Source: CAZZNQ01 sp964655775 (GTDB lineage: Bacteria; Planctomycetota; Brocadiia; SM23-32). Taken from it: a DNA stretch of 15,772 bases. The stretch is taken from NCBI GenBank assembly GCA_964655775.1, contig CAZZNQ010000091.1, positions 1-15,772 on the forward strand, read 5' to 3'. The notes below the pieces were generated by a model. The model was not told where the DNA came from. It was given only the letters and a program-made list of their open reading frames with translations, and ran no database searches. Below are positions 6,701 through 13,515 of this stretch, one piece after another. How positions within the stretch are numbered: the stretch's first letter is position 1; the number at the start of each line of letters is the position of its first letter. Both the position numbers and the translations under genes were made by a program.

Positions 6701-7909
6701 ATGAACAACGCCCGAGCACCCCACGTCCGGATCCTGACGGTCACCTCCTGGCTCACAATCGCGCTGTTCGCGCTGACGTCCACGTTCCTCGCCGTCTCGC
6801 TGCAGGACATCGCGCGCGACTTCGGCATCAGTTATCGGCTTCAGGGCGCCCTCTCACCGGTTCGGTCGGCGGCGCTCGCCGTCGCCGCGTTCACCTGCGG
6901 CTATGCGGCGGACCGCATCGGCAAACGCTGGCTGATGGGCATCGCCATGTTCCTCGTCGCCGGCGGCGTGCTGGCCATGGCCGCCAGCAGCAGCTACGGC
7001 GCGCTGGTCGGCGCGGTGCTCGTGCTTGGCATGGGCCTGGGCGGCGTGGAGGGCCTGGTCAGCCCGCTGGCCGCGGAGTTGCATCCTCGGTCGGTGGCCA
7101 CGCATCTGAACGTGCTTCACGCCTTCTACCCGACCGGCGTGATGCTCTGCGCCGGAATCGCCGGCGTGGCGCTGCGGTTCGGCGTCGGCTGGCGACACCT
7201 GTTCACGGCGGCCGCGATCCCCATCGGAGGCGTGGGGGTCGTCTACCTTTTCTGCCGGTTCCCGGCCGAGTCGCCGGAGGAACGGCGCGCGCCGATCCCG
7301 CTGGCGGTCATCCTGCGCAACCCCGTGTTCTGGGGGCTCGCGGCCATCATGATGCTCACCGCCGGCAGCGAGGGGAGCCTCACCTACTGGGGCCCCAGCC
7401 TGCTCCAGCGTGAGTATGGTTCCTCGGCCCTGGTCGGCGGCATGGGGCTGGCCGTGTTCGGGGCAACAATGGCGGCGGGACGGTTCGGCGCGAGCGGCGT
7501 GGTGCGTTTCGTGCGTATCGAGGCGCTCATGCTTGGCATGGCGCTGCTGGGTGCCCTGTGCACTTTGGGGCTGGTCACGTTTAACAGCGAACGGGCCAGC
7601 GTGGCGCTGATGGCGGCATCGGGACTGTTCTGCGCAGCGTTCTGGCCCAGCGTGCTGTCGCTGGCCAACGAGAAGATCGCGGCCCGCTCGTCGACTTTGC
7701 TGGCCATGATCTCCGTTGCCGGCATCGTGGGCTTCGGCGGCATCCCGTCGCTGGTGGGCTGGTTTGCGGAGATCAGCACCGGCGGCCTGCGCTCGGGTAT
7801 GTCGCTGGTGCCGATGTGTTTCGGTCTGGCGGGCCTGTTCCTGATCCCCGTATTCCGGGCGCGCACGCGGGTGTCGGCGCCGGTCTCCGACGAAGGGCCT
7901 GAGGGTTGA
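6701..7909 (+). CDS. Major facilitator superfamily transporter
   Basis: A 402-residue membrane transporter with about 12 hydrophobic segments, the normal size for the family. The loop between helices 2 and 3 carries motif A as GYAADRIGKRW (67-77), the MFS signature; SLTYWGPSLLQ opens the second half and MAASGLFCAAFWPSVLSLANE is a typical later helix. I chose ATG at 6701 (MNNARAPHVRILTVTSW) because the first helix follows it directly; the frame stays open far upstream only by overlapping the divergent MBL gene. The ribosome site is weak (GAG about ten bases upstream). The substrate is unknown; the domain pattern fits proton-driven uptake or efflux of small solutes. Divergent from the MBL/WecA-like unit. 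The tRNA-Arg promoter overlaps its stop codon. Confidence 0.9.
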   Translation: MNNARAPHVRILTVTSWLTIALFALTSTFLAVSLQDIARDFGISYRLQGALSPVRSAALAVAAFTCGYAADRIGKRWLMGIAMFLVAGGVLAMAASSSYGALVGAVLVLGMGLGGVEGLVSPLAAELHPRSVATHLNVLHAFYPTGVMLCAGIAGVALRFGVGWRHLFTAAAIPIGGVGVVYLFCRFPAESPEERRAPIPLAVILRNPVFWGLAAIMMLTAGSEGSLTYWGPSLLQREYGSSALVGGMGLAVFGATMAAGRFGASGVVRFVRIEALMLGMALLGALCTLGLVTFNSERASVALMAASGLFCAAFWPSVLSLANEKIAARSSTLLAMISVAGIVGFGGIPSLVGWFAEISTGGLRSGMSLVPMCFGLAGLFLIPVFRARTRVSAPVSDEGPEG

Positions 7910-7934
7910 GCGTTGGTGGGGTTTCTGCTATATT
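7906..7934 (+). promoter_or_regulatory. Promoter of the tRNA-Arg gene, overlapping the MFS stop codon
   Basis: TTGAGC (7906-7911), 17-base spacer, TATATT (7929-7934). The TGA stop of the MFS gene (7907-7909) lies inside the -35 box. Predicted start near 7941 gives a 5' leader of about 40 bases before the mature tRNA. Confidence 0.7.
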
Positions 7935-7950
7935 CGCGTAGCAGGGGAAC

Positions 7951-7972
7951 GCGCGGGGCAAGCGCCCTGCGC
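7951..7972 (+). other. Strong hairpin in the tRNA precursor leader
   Basis: Stem GCGCGGGGC (7951-7959), loop AAGC, stem GCCCTGCGC (7964-7972): nine pairs, eight Watson-Crick and one G-U. It lies ten bases before the tRNA and after the predicted transcription start. No T-run follows, so it is not an intrinsic terminator for the MFS gene. It may guide RNase P or leader processing. Confidence 0.6.
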
Positions 7973-7981
7973 GGCATCGGC

Positions 7982-8057
7982 GCGCCGGTAGCTCAGGGGA
8001 CAGAGCATCGGATTTCTAATCCGACGGTCGCAGGTTCGAATCCTGCCCGGCGTGCCA
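7982..8057 (+). tRNA. tRNA-Arg (anticodon UCU)
   Basis: A 76-base tRNA with encoded CCA. Acceptor strands are GCGCCGG (7982-7988) and CCGGCGT (8047-8053), the D stem is GCTC/GAGC, the anticodon stem TCGGA/TCCGA encloses loop TTTCTAA with anticodon TCT, and the T stem GCAGG/CCTGC encloses TTCGAAT. The discriminator is G, followed by CCA (8055-8057). It decodes AGA (and AGG by wobble) arginine codons, which should be rare in such a GC-rich genome. The first acceptor pair is a G-U (G1-U72) instead of the usual G-C; all other stem pairs are canonical. It lies alone between the MFS and ABC transporter genes. Confidence 0.95.
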
Positions 8058-8116
8058 CATGCGCGGAATGGGGGGGGAGGACACAGGCCGCCAACATACG
8101 CCGGCAGGTCCGTTGC

Positions 8117-8145
8117 TGGACAGGGCACTCCCTCCGCTGTATTCT
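8117..8145 (+). promoter_or_regulatory. Promoter for the ABC importer operon
   Basis: TGGACA (8117-8122), 17-base spacer, TATTCT (8140-8145). The -35 has one mismatch to consensus and the -10 has two. Start near 8152 would leave about 58 bases of leader before the ATG at 8210. Confidence 0.6.
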
Positions 8146-8209
8146 GGGGACCGGTGTGGCCGGCAATCGGCATCTTCCGTCTTTCCTGAGATCAATGAGG
8201 CTACCACGC

Positions 8210-9361
8210 ATGGCAAGAACGCAGTGCATGCTGCTTGCGGCCGTGGCGTTGATCTGCCTGGCTTCGGGCTGCGGCGGGGACGCAGCGACGGGAGAGCAGG
8301 CGGTCGTCACGCTTCGGGTGGGGCACGTGGGACACGACCATCACCTGGCGCTGTTCGTCGCCGCCGACAGCGGCGGGCGGTCCGACGAGACGGGACGCGT
8401 CGGACTGCGCATGGTCCGTGATCGGGAACTGTATGATCTGATGGACGGCGGCAAGAAGCTCGCCGAGGTGGAGGTCATCCGAGTGGGGGGTGGGGCGAAG
8501 ATGCCCACGGCCCTCGCCCAGGGGATCATCGACGTCGGCCTGGGCGGCGTCGCGCCCGTGCTGGCCTCGGCCGACAGCGGCGCCCCGGTCAGGATTATCT
8601 CTCCCCTCCACAACCGCGGAGACATGTTCGTGCTGCATTCCGACGTGCCGGCGACGACGTGGCCCGAGTTCGTCGCGTTGGCCAGGGAGTCCGAGCGGCC
8701 GGTCAGGATCGGCTACAAGGACCCGGTCGCCGTCGCCAAGGTCATCTTCGAGCAGGCGCTCGAGCATGAGGGCCTCACCTTCAGCGGCGACCTCTCCCGC
8801 GGCGACGTGGACGTCCACATGATCAACACCAAGGGCGGCGGCAGGCTGAACGTCGCCCTCGCCGAAGGCATCGTCGACGGCTATGCGGGCAACAACCCGT
8901 TCCCGGCCATCGGCCGGGAGCAGGGAATACTGCGCGTGGTGTGCGACCTGGAGGACCTGCCGCCCGGGACCTTCCGCAACCATCCCTGCTGCTGCGTGGC
9001 CGCCAACCTGTCCGCGCTGGAAGGCAAGCGGGACGCCGTCGAGGCGCTGCTGGTCGCGTTGCTCCAGGCGACCGATACCATCAACACGCAGCCGGAGGCC
9101 GCCGTGCGAGTGGCCACCCGCTGGATCGGCACGAGTGAGCCCGTGGAACGGGCCAGCATCGCCAGCAGCGACTACTCGATGGACCCCTCGCCGCAGTGGC
9201 GCGAGCAGATGGCACTGTGGATCGACGCCCTGAACCGACTGGACGTCCTGCACCACGCGCTGGCGGGACTCACCGAAGACGAAGTCGCCGAGAAGGCATA
9301 TGACCTTTCCTTCCTCAGGACAGCCACCGAACGGCTGGTCGGCACGCGACCGGGAGACTGA
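8210..9361 (+). CDS. ABC transporter substrate-binding lipoprotein, NitT/TauT type
   Basis: A 383-residue solute-binding protein of the nitrate/sulfonate/taurine (SsuA/TauA/NMT1-like) class, the substrate-capturing part of the importer encoded by the next two genes. Residues 1-21 form a lipoprotein signal peptide ending in the lipobox LASGC with C21, so it should be lipid-anchored outside the cytoplasmic membrane. Landmarks: LRVGHVGHDHHLALFVA (35-51), KMPTALAQGIIDVGLGG (98-113), PVRIGYKDPVAVAK and GIVDGYAGNNPFPAIG. I chose ATG 8210 with GAGG nine bases upstream; an in-frame ATG at 8195 adds five residues and is also possible. Odd points are the histidine cluster GHDHH (41-45) and three adjacent cysteines in FRNHPCCCVA (260-262). 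The substrate cannot be told; nitrate, bicarbonate, sulfonates and thiamine precursors are all used in this class. Confidence 0.88.
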   Translation: MARTQCMLLAAVALICLASGCGGDAATGEQAVVTLRVGHVGHDHHLALFVAADSGGRSDETGRVGLRMVRDRELYDLMDGGKKLAEVEVIRVGGGAKMPTALAQGIIDVGLGGVAPVLASADSGAPVRIISPLHNRGDMFVLHSDVPATTWPEFVALARESERPVRIGYKDPVAVAKVIFEQALEHEGLTFSGDLSRGDVDVHMINTKGGGRLNVALAEGIVDGYAGNNPFPAIGREQGILRVVCDLEDLPPGTFRNHPCCCVAANLSALEGKRDAVEALLVALLQATDTINTQPEAAVRVATRWIGTSEPVERASIASSDYSMDPSPQWREQMALWIDALNRLDVLHHALAGLTEDEVAEKAYDLSFLRTATERLVGTRPGD

Positions 9362-10193
9362 CGCCGGCCCGGACTGGCCGAAGATCGCGGGATGGACACT
9401 CGTGCCCGTCCTGCTGCTCGTCGCGTGGCAGATCGTGGCCGCGCGCCTCGACCGTCCCTGGATTCTGCCCACAGCAACGCAGGTCGCCGCCCGACTCGTG
9501 CATCCGCTCAGCGTGCACTTCGCCTCCGGCTCCCTGCTCGGCAACACCGTGGTCAGCCTGCTGCGCGTGCTGATCGGCTTCGGGCTGGCCGCCTGCGTGG
9601 GGACCACTCTGGGAGTCGTGATGGGCGCCTCCCGCCTCGTGCGGGGCCTGGTCGAGCCGCTCGTGGAGATCTTGCGTCCGCTCTGCCCGATCGCGTGGCT
9701 GCCCTTCGCCATCGCCGTGTTCAAGCTCACGACCGTCCCCCAGCTCTTCGGCGTGCGATACAGCAACACCGTGTTCGACCAGGTCCAGTTGGGCATGATC
9801 TTCATCCTGTTCTGGGGGGCCTTCTTCCCCATCCTGGTCAACACCGTCGACGGCGTGGCGGGGGTGCGGCGCGATTACGTCAGCCTGGCCTGGACTCTCG
9901 GCGCGAGCCGGAGCCAGTGCCTGATCCACGTGTACCTGCCGGCGGCAATGCCCATGATCGTCACGGGGCTGAGGCAGGGGATCGGCACCGCGTGGTTCGT
10001 CATCATCGCCGCCGAGATGCTGCCCGGCAGCGACAGCGGAATCGGCTATCTGCTGATCTACGCGGCGGACCAGTCCGCGATGGACATCGTGATCGCGTCG
10101 ATGGTCATCATCGGCTGCATCGGCGCCCTGCTCAGCCTGGGCACGCGACTGCTGCTGCGTCGTTCGCTCTCCTGGCACGGGAAGGAGGGCTGA
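9300..10193 (+). CDS. ABC transporter permease, NitT/TauT type
   Basis: A 297-residue inner-membrane permease (BPD_transp_1 type) with a first hydrophobic helix at about 30-47 and five or more further helices. The cytoplasmic EAA loop that docks to the ATPase is visible at about 192-218 as DYVSLAWTLGASRSQCLIHVYLPAA, with the conserved G and the LPAAMP ending. The ATG at 9300 lies 62 bases inside the binding-protein gene and has GAGAAGG just before it; this start leaves a normal cytoplasmic tail before helix 1, and I see no good later start. The segment around 143-164 (after AVFKL, through QLFGVRYSNTVFDQVQ) looks longer than the matching loop in SsuC/TauC-type proteins. The ATPase gene starts 4 bases after its stop. 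Confidence 0.9.
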   Translation: MTFPSSGQPPNGWSARDRETDAGPDWPKIAGWTLVPVLLLVAWQIVAARLDRPWILPTATQVAARLVHPLSVHFASGSLLGNTVVSLLRVLIGFGLAACVGTTLGVVMGASRLVRGLVEPLVEILRPLCPIAWLPFAIAVFKLTTVPQLFGVRYSNTVFDQVQLGMIFILFWGAFFPILVNTVDGVAGVRRDYVSLAWTLGASRSQCLIHVYLPAAMPMIVTGLRQGIGTAWFVIIAAEMLPGSDSGIGYLLIYAADQSAMDIVIASMVIIGCIGALLSLGTRLLLRRSLSWHGKEG

Positions 10194-10197
10194 GACC

Positions 10198-11010
10198 ATG
10201 GGCGCGGAAGCCGACACACCTGCGCACCGGGTCGAGCTGGAACTGCGGGACGTCGCGAAGACGTTCACCGCGCCGTCCGGCGGCAGCGTGACGGCCCTGG
10301 AGGGGGTGGACCTTGCGGTACACCGGGGCGAATGCGTGACGCTCATAGGCCCTACGGGCTGCGGCAAGACCACGCTGCTGAACATCGTCGCCGGCCTGCA
10401 CGCGCCGGATCGCGGCCAGGTCCGGATGGCGGACGGGCTGCGTCCGGGCGCAAACGTGCTGTGCGTCTTCCAGCATTACACGCTGTTCCCCTGGCGCACG
10501 GTGCTGCGCAACGTGACGTTCGGCATGGAGATGCGGGGCGTTCCGCGCCGGGAGAGGCGCGCGAGGGCGCGGGAGCTGCTGGCCACGATGGGGCTGGAGG
10601 CTTCCGAAGGCATGTATCCGCATCAGCTTTCGGGCGGCATGCGCCAGCGCACGGCCATCGCGCAGGCGCTGGCCGTGGACCCGCGGCTGTTGCTCATGGA
10701 CGAACCGTTTGGCGCCCTCGACGACGCCACCCGCACGGAACTCCAGGGCATGCTGTCCGCGCTGCTTGAGGACAGCGGCATGACGGTGCTGTTCGTCACG
10801 CACAGCATCGACGAGGCGCTGTTGTTGGGGGACCGGGTGTTGGTCATGGGCGGCCGGCCCGGCCGCATCGTCCGGGAGCGTCGTGTCGACCTTGCCCGAC
10901 CGCGAGACCGCCTCAGCAAGGAATTCACGGAGGCATTCGTCGACCTCCGCGCCGCCGTATCCCAAGCAACCTCCGGCGCTCCGCCCGGCAACGCAAAGCC
11001 GGCCCTGTAG
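10198..11010 (+). CDS. ABC transporter ATP-binding protein, NitT/TauT type
   Basis: A 270-residue ATPase that powers the importer from the cytoplasmic side. All motifs are present: Walker A GPTGCGKTT (51-59), Q-loop FQHYTLFPW with Q92, signature LSGGMRQR (144-151), Walker B LLLMDEPF (164-171), D-loop GALDD and the switch histidine in VTHSIDEA (H202). The aromatic FPW after the Q-loop and the tail after DRVLVMGGRPGRIV are typical of the SsuB/TauB/NrtD group. The start at 10198 has GGAGG nine bases upstream, overlapping the end of the permease gene, so the three genes form one operon. About 20 residues after the last conserved block are proline- and alanine-rich and look unstructured. Confidence 0.94.
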   Translation: MGAEADTPAHRVELELRDVAKTFTAPSGGSVTALEGVDLAVHRGECVTLIGPTGCGKTTLLNIVAGLHAPDRGQVRMADGLRPGANVLCVFQHYTLFPWRTVLRNVTFGMEMRGVPRRERRARARELLATMGLEASEGMYPHQLSGGMRQRTAIAQALAVDPRLLLMDEPFGALDDATRTELQGMLSALLEDSGMTVLFVTHSIDEALLLGDRVLVMGGRPGRIVRERRVDLARPRDRLSKEFTEAFVDLRAAVSQATSGAPPGNAKPAL

Positions 11011-11090
11011 ATGGTGCTCAGAGTCGAAGCCGCCGCTAAATGTCCTGCTTCCCAGTCTCACGGGCAACCATAGACCCAGCCTGCGCCAGC

Positions 11091-12419
11091 CTACGGTACA
11101 TCACCATCACGCTGAACTCCCGCGTCTGCCACCGATTCCCAGTCCGGCAGTTCCCACAACAGATGCCATTCCTGGGAGTCCAGATCCACCTGGAATATGC
11201 CTCTGTAGGACGCACTTGCCAGTACGGTCGTCTCGTCGAGCCAGGCAGCGGCAAACACCGGTGCCGCGGCCTCCGGCAGAGGGAGTCGTCTCATCCGACC
11301 GTCCTCGGTGTCGACCAGCACAAGCGCAGCCCGATGAACAAGCTCAGGATGGCGCCGCAGCAGGTCCGGATGCGCGCCGTTGTCCCAGAGCAGCAGCTTC
11401 TGGCCACTGGGGCTGAAAGCCGCAAAGCCGACCTCCACCGGGGGCGACAGCGTCGACGTTTCTGGTCCGTTTGCATCGAGGCGCAAGAGGTTCACGGGGT
11501 CGTTCTGTTCCGGCGCGTGCAGCACGGCGGCGATCTGGTCCCCGTCGGGCGAGACCGCCATCCAGCGTGCGAAGGGCTCCCATTCGGCCAGAAGGTCCAT
11601 CCGGGTTTCGTCCTCCGGCCCCACCTCTACGCTCCAAAGCGCTTCCGGCCACAGGTTGGGTGAATCACCGGAGGACACAATCGCATGCATATGGGCTCCG
11701 GCACGTTGCGCCCAGTAGCACCGTTGCCACTGCCTGTCGTCTGCGTCCAGCACCAATGCCTCCGGTAGCCCTTCATCATTCCCGGTTCCCAGAATGAAGA
11801 GGCCGTCTCCTTGGCGCGTACCGGTCAGCCGGCAGATAGCCGACCCATCCGTGAGAACGTGAGCACTGCGCACGCGAACGCCATCCCTCCCGAACACCTC
11901 CCTGGTCTTCCCAGACGGCACATGGAGGGCGAGCAGTCTGTCGCCAGTGCTCTCCGTTAACCCAGCGTGCCCGTCCGGTTCCGAGAGAGACAGTTCCATC
12001 AGTAGCAGCTCCCTGTTTCCCGGCAACCAGCCGAGAGCCCATTGGTGAAGCCTGGAACCCTCCTTCGGGGTGGTGCGCGCGACGACTTCTCCGGACCCGT
12101 CTATGACCCAGACAGGCCAGGGAAACCAGGGGCGTCGTTCGTCGGCTCCCATGTAGCTGAGCGTGAATGCAACTAGGTTGCCATCGGCTGCAGGGAGCAA
12201 CTGGCCAGCGAAGTACAGCTCTCCCTCCAGCACGCGCCGGTAGCTGTGTTTAGAGATGGGGCCATTGGATGCCCCGGCGGCCTCCCCTGTACAGCAAACC
12301 GTACCCGCAAACAGGCAGAGCAAGAGTGAAAGAACACGAGGTCGGATCCAGACCGCAAGACCCAGCACGCGCCGCTGTGCATTGGCATTGGCTGTGCTTG
12401 AACGGATTCCCCTTATCAT
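11091..12419 (-). CDS. Exported beta-propeller-like protein (TolB/WD40-like repeats), function unknown
   Basis: A 442-residue protein with a hydrophobic export signal at about residues 29-43 (VLSLLLCLFAGTVCC) behind a long basic start; there is no clean lipobox. The mature part shows repeated propeller-style strands: MAVSPDGDQIAAVLH, FAAFSPSGQKLLLWDNG, DGNLVAFTLS, LFILGTG. These recall TolB/WD40-like six- to eight-bladed propellers used for binding proteins or glycans. No catalytic motif is visible. Start ATG at 12419 has GGAGGAG nine bases upstream and its own promoter at 12471-12499. It converges with the ABC operon, 80 bases apart. Its GC content looks lower than its neighbours (35 of 60 at 12121-12180, against 41 of 60 at 10321-10380), which could reflect separate ancestry. 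Confidence 0.8.
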   Translation of the reverse strand: MIRGIRSSTANANAQRRVLGLAVWIRPRVLSLLLCLFAGTVCCTGEAAGASNGPISKHSYRRVLEGELYFAGQLLPAADGNLVAFTLSYMGADERRPWFPWPVWVIDGSGEVVARTTPKEGSRLHQWALGWLPGNRELLLMELSLSEPDGHAGLTESTGDRLLALHVPSGKTREVFGRDGVRVRSAHVLTDGSAICRLTGTRQGDGLFILGTGNDEGLPEALVLDADDRQWQRCYWAQRAGAHMHAIVSSGDSPNLWPEALWSVEVGPEDETRMDLLAEWEPFARWMAVSPDGDQIAAVLHAPEQNDPVNLLRLDANGPETSTLSPPVEVGFAAFSPSGQKLLLWDNGAHPDLLRRHPELVHRAALVLVDTEDGRMRRLPLPEAAAPVFAAAWLDETTVLASASYRGIFQVDLDSQEWHLLWELPDWESVADAGVQRDGDVP

Positions 12420-12470
12420 ATTGCACTACTCCTCCCCGTGCGCACGACAACTATGTATGGTCCTTTCACG

Positions 12471-12499
12471 CGTATACGTGAGATGCCGTGTGTTGTCAA
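12471..12499 (-). promoter_or_regulatory. Promoter for the propeller-protein gene
   Basis: Minus strand: exact TTGACA (12494-12499), 17-base spacer, TATACG (12471-12476). The -10 overlaps the 8-bp palindrome CGTATACG (12471-12478). The start near 12464 gives a leader of about 45 bases with a strong GGAGGAG ribosome site. Confidence 0.65.
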
Positions 12500-12618
12500 G
12501 CCATTTTTCGAGGCCGCGAGTCGCAGGACGGCCGGATCCGCGGCTTCGGAGGGCATTCCGGGTCCATCGGAACTTGACGAACGGCTGGTCCTATCGTACT
12601 CATGGGGGCTTCGGATGT

Positions 12619-12665
12619 CCGGACGCCGGACGGCGCTCCGGGATTACCATGTCGCTTTCCGGACG
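12619..12665 (+). repeat. Three CCGGACG heptamers before the third isomerase gene
   Basis: CCGGACG occurs in tandem at 12619-12625 and 12626-12632 and again at 12659-12665, the last copy touching the GGGAGG ribosome site of the gene starting at 12676. The copy spacing is 7 and then 33 bases. These may be regulator boxes or simply GC-rich chance repeats. Confidence 0.4.
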
Positions 12666-12675
12666 GGAGGTCGCA

Positions 12676-13446
12676 ATGACGGAACCGATGATCGGAGCCC
12701 AGCTCTACACGGCCAGGCAGTTCACGAAGACCATTGACGCGGTGCGCGAGACGCTGGAGAAGGTGGCCGAGATCGGCTACCGGTCCGTGCAGATATCCGC
12801 CTTCGGGCCGGTGGACATGGCCGAGGTCGCCCGCATTTGCGAGGACAACGGCCTGGCCGTCGGCGCCACTCACACGGGCTGGGGGCGCTTCAAGGATGCT
12901 CTGGACGAGGTGATCGAGCAGCACCAGGTGCTCAACTGCAAGCATCCGGCGGTCGGCAGCCTTCCGGGCGAATACTACACGGCCGAGGGGGCGAAGCGGT
13001 TTGTCGGCGAGCTGGAGCCGATCGCGGAGCGGCTGGCCGAGGTCGGCATGGATTTCTCCTACCACAATCACAACCATGAGTTGGCCCGCGTCAACGGCAC
13101 CACGTGGCTGGACATGGTCGTCCGGGAGAGCTCGCCGGAGGTGCTGAAGATGGAGCTGGACACTTACTGGATCCAGGCGGGCGGGGCAGATCCCGTGGTC
13201 TGGTTCAAGCGGTGCGCGGGGCGGGAGCCCGTGGTGCACTTCAAGGACATGTGCGTCACCCGCGAGCGCGAGCAGCGCTACGCCGAGATCGGGGAGGGCA
13301 ATCTGAACTGGCCGGCCATCATCGACGCCTGTCGCGCAGGCGGCGTGGAGTATGCCATGGTGGAGCAGGACGACTGCTACGGCGGCGATCCGTTCGAGTC
13401 GCTGGAGATCAGCTACCGCAACCTCTTGGAGATGGGGCTGAGCTGA
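12676..13446 (+). CDS. Sugar phosphate isomerase/epimerase, TIM-barrel type (third paralog)
   Basis: A 256-residue xylose-isomerase-like TIM barrel protein. It shares with the protein at 464-1222 the segments GAQLYTARQ (ALQLYTVRK there), FSYHNHNHE, ELDTYWI.AGGADPV, GREPVVHFKDM and the ending EQDDCYGGDPFES. Likely metal ligands are E135, D162, H188 and E230, all present, so it should be active. In the first half it has diverged more (ISAFGPVDMAEVARICEDNG), suggesting a different sugar. Start ATG 12676 is set by GGGAGG six bases upstream; an in-frame ATG at 12649 would add nine residues with a poorer ribosome site. It is a single-gene unit, divergent from the propeller gene and convergent with the SDR gene 69 bases downstream. 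No signal peptide, so cytoplasmic. Confidence 0.92.
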   Translation: MTEPMIGAQLYTARQFTKTIDAVRETLEKVAEIGYRSVQISAFGPVDMAEVARICEDNGLAVGATHTGWGRFKDALDEVIEQHQVLNCKHPAVGSLPGEYYTAEGAKRFVGELEPIAERLAEVGMDFSYHNHNHELARVNGTTWLDMVVRESSPEVLKMELDTYWIQAGGADPVVWFKRCAGREPVVHFKDMCVTREREQRYAEIGEGNLNWPAIIDACRAGGVEYAMVEQDDCYGGDPFESLEISYRNLLEMGLS

Positions 13447-13515
13447 GCCGTCGGCCGTCGATGTGCGGCGTTCGCCGTCAGCCACGCATCCCTTAGTGCA
13501 CTGGGAGCTCGGCGG

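Noticed and set aside
7982..8057. tRNA gene as an integration site for a mobile element
   Set aside because: No integrase gene and no repeated copy of the tRNA 3' end elsewhere in the window.
8070..8077. Run of eight G residues downstream of the tRNA
   Set aside because: A lone homopolymer without partner tracts; a quadruplex or regulatory role cannot be argued from it.
7928..8310. Minus-strand reading frames across the tRNA giving peptides such as GRIRTCDRRIRNP and GQDSNLRPSD
   Set aside because: These are the well-known false proteins obtained by translating the antisense of a tRNA gene; the tRNA-Arg explains the sequence fully.
12574..12602. TTGACG, 17 bases, TACTCA as a promoter for the isomerase at 12676
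   Set aside because: The -35 is good, but the -10 matches only two consensus bases, so I do not list it as a feature.
13447..13515. Possible bidirectional terminator between convergent isomerase and SDR genes
   Set aside because: Only a 4-bp CGGC/GCCG stem and a GCCGTCG tandem are visible, with no T-run on either strand.
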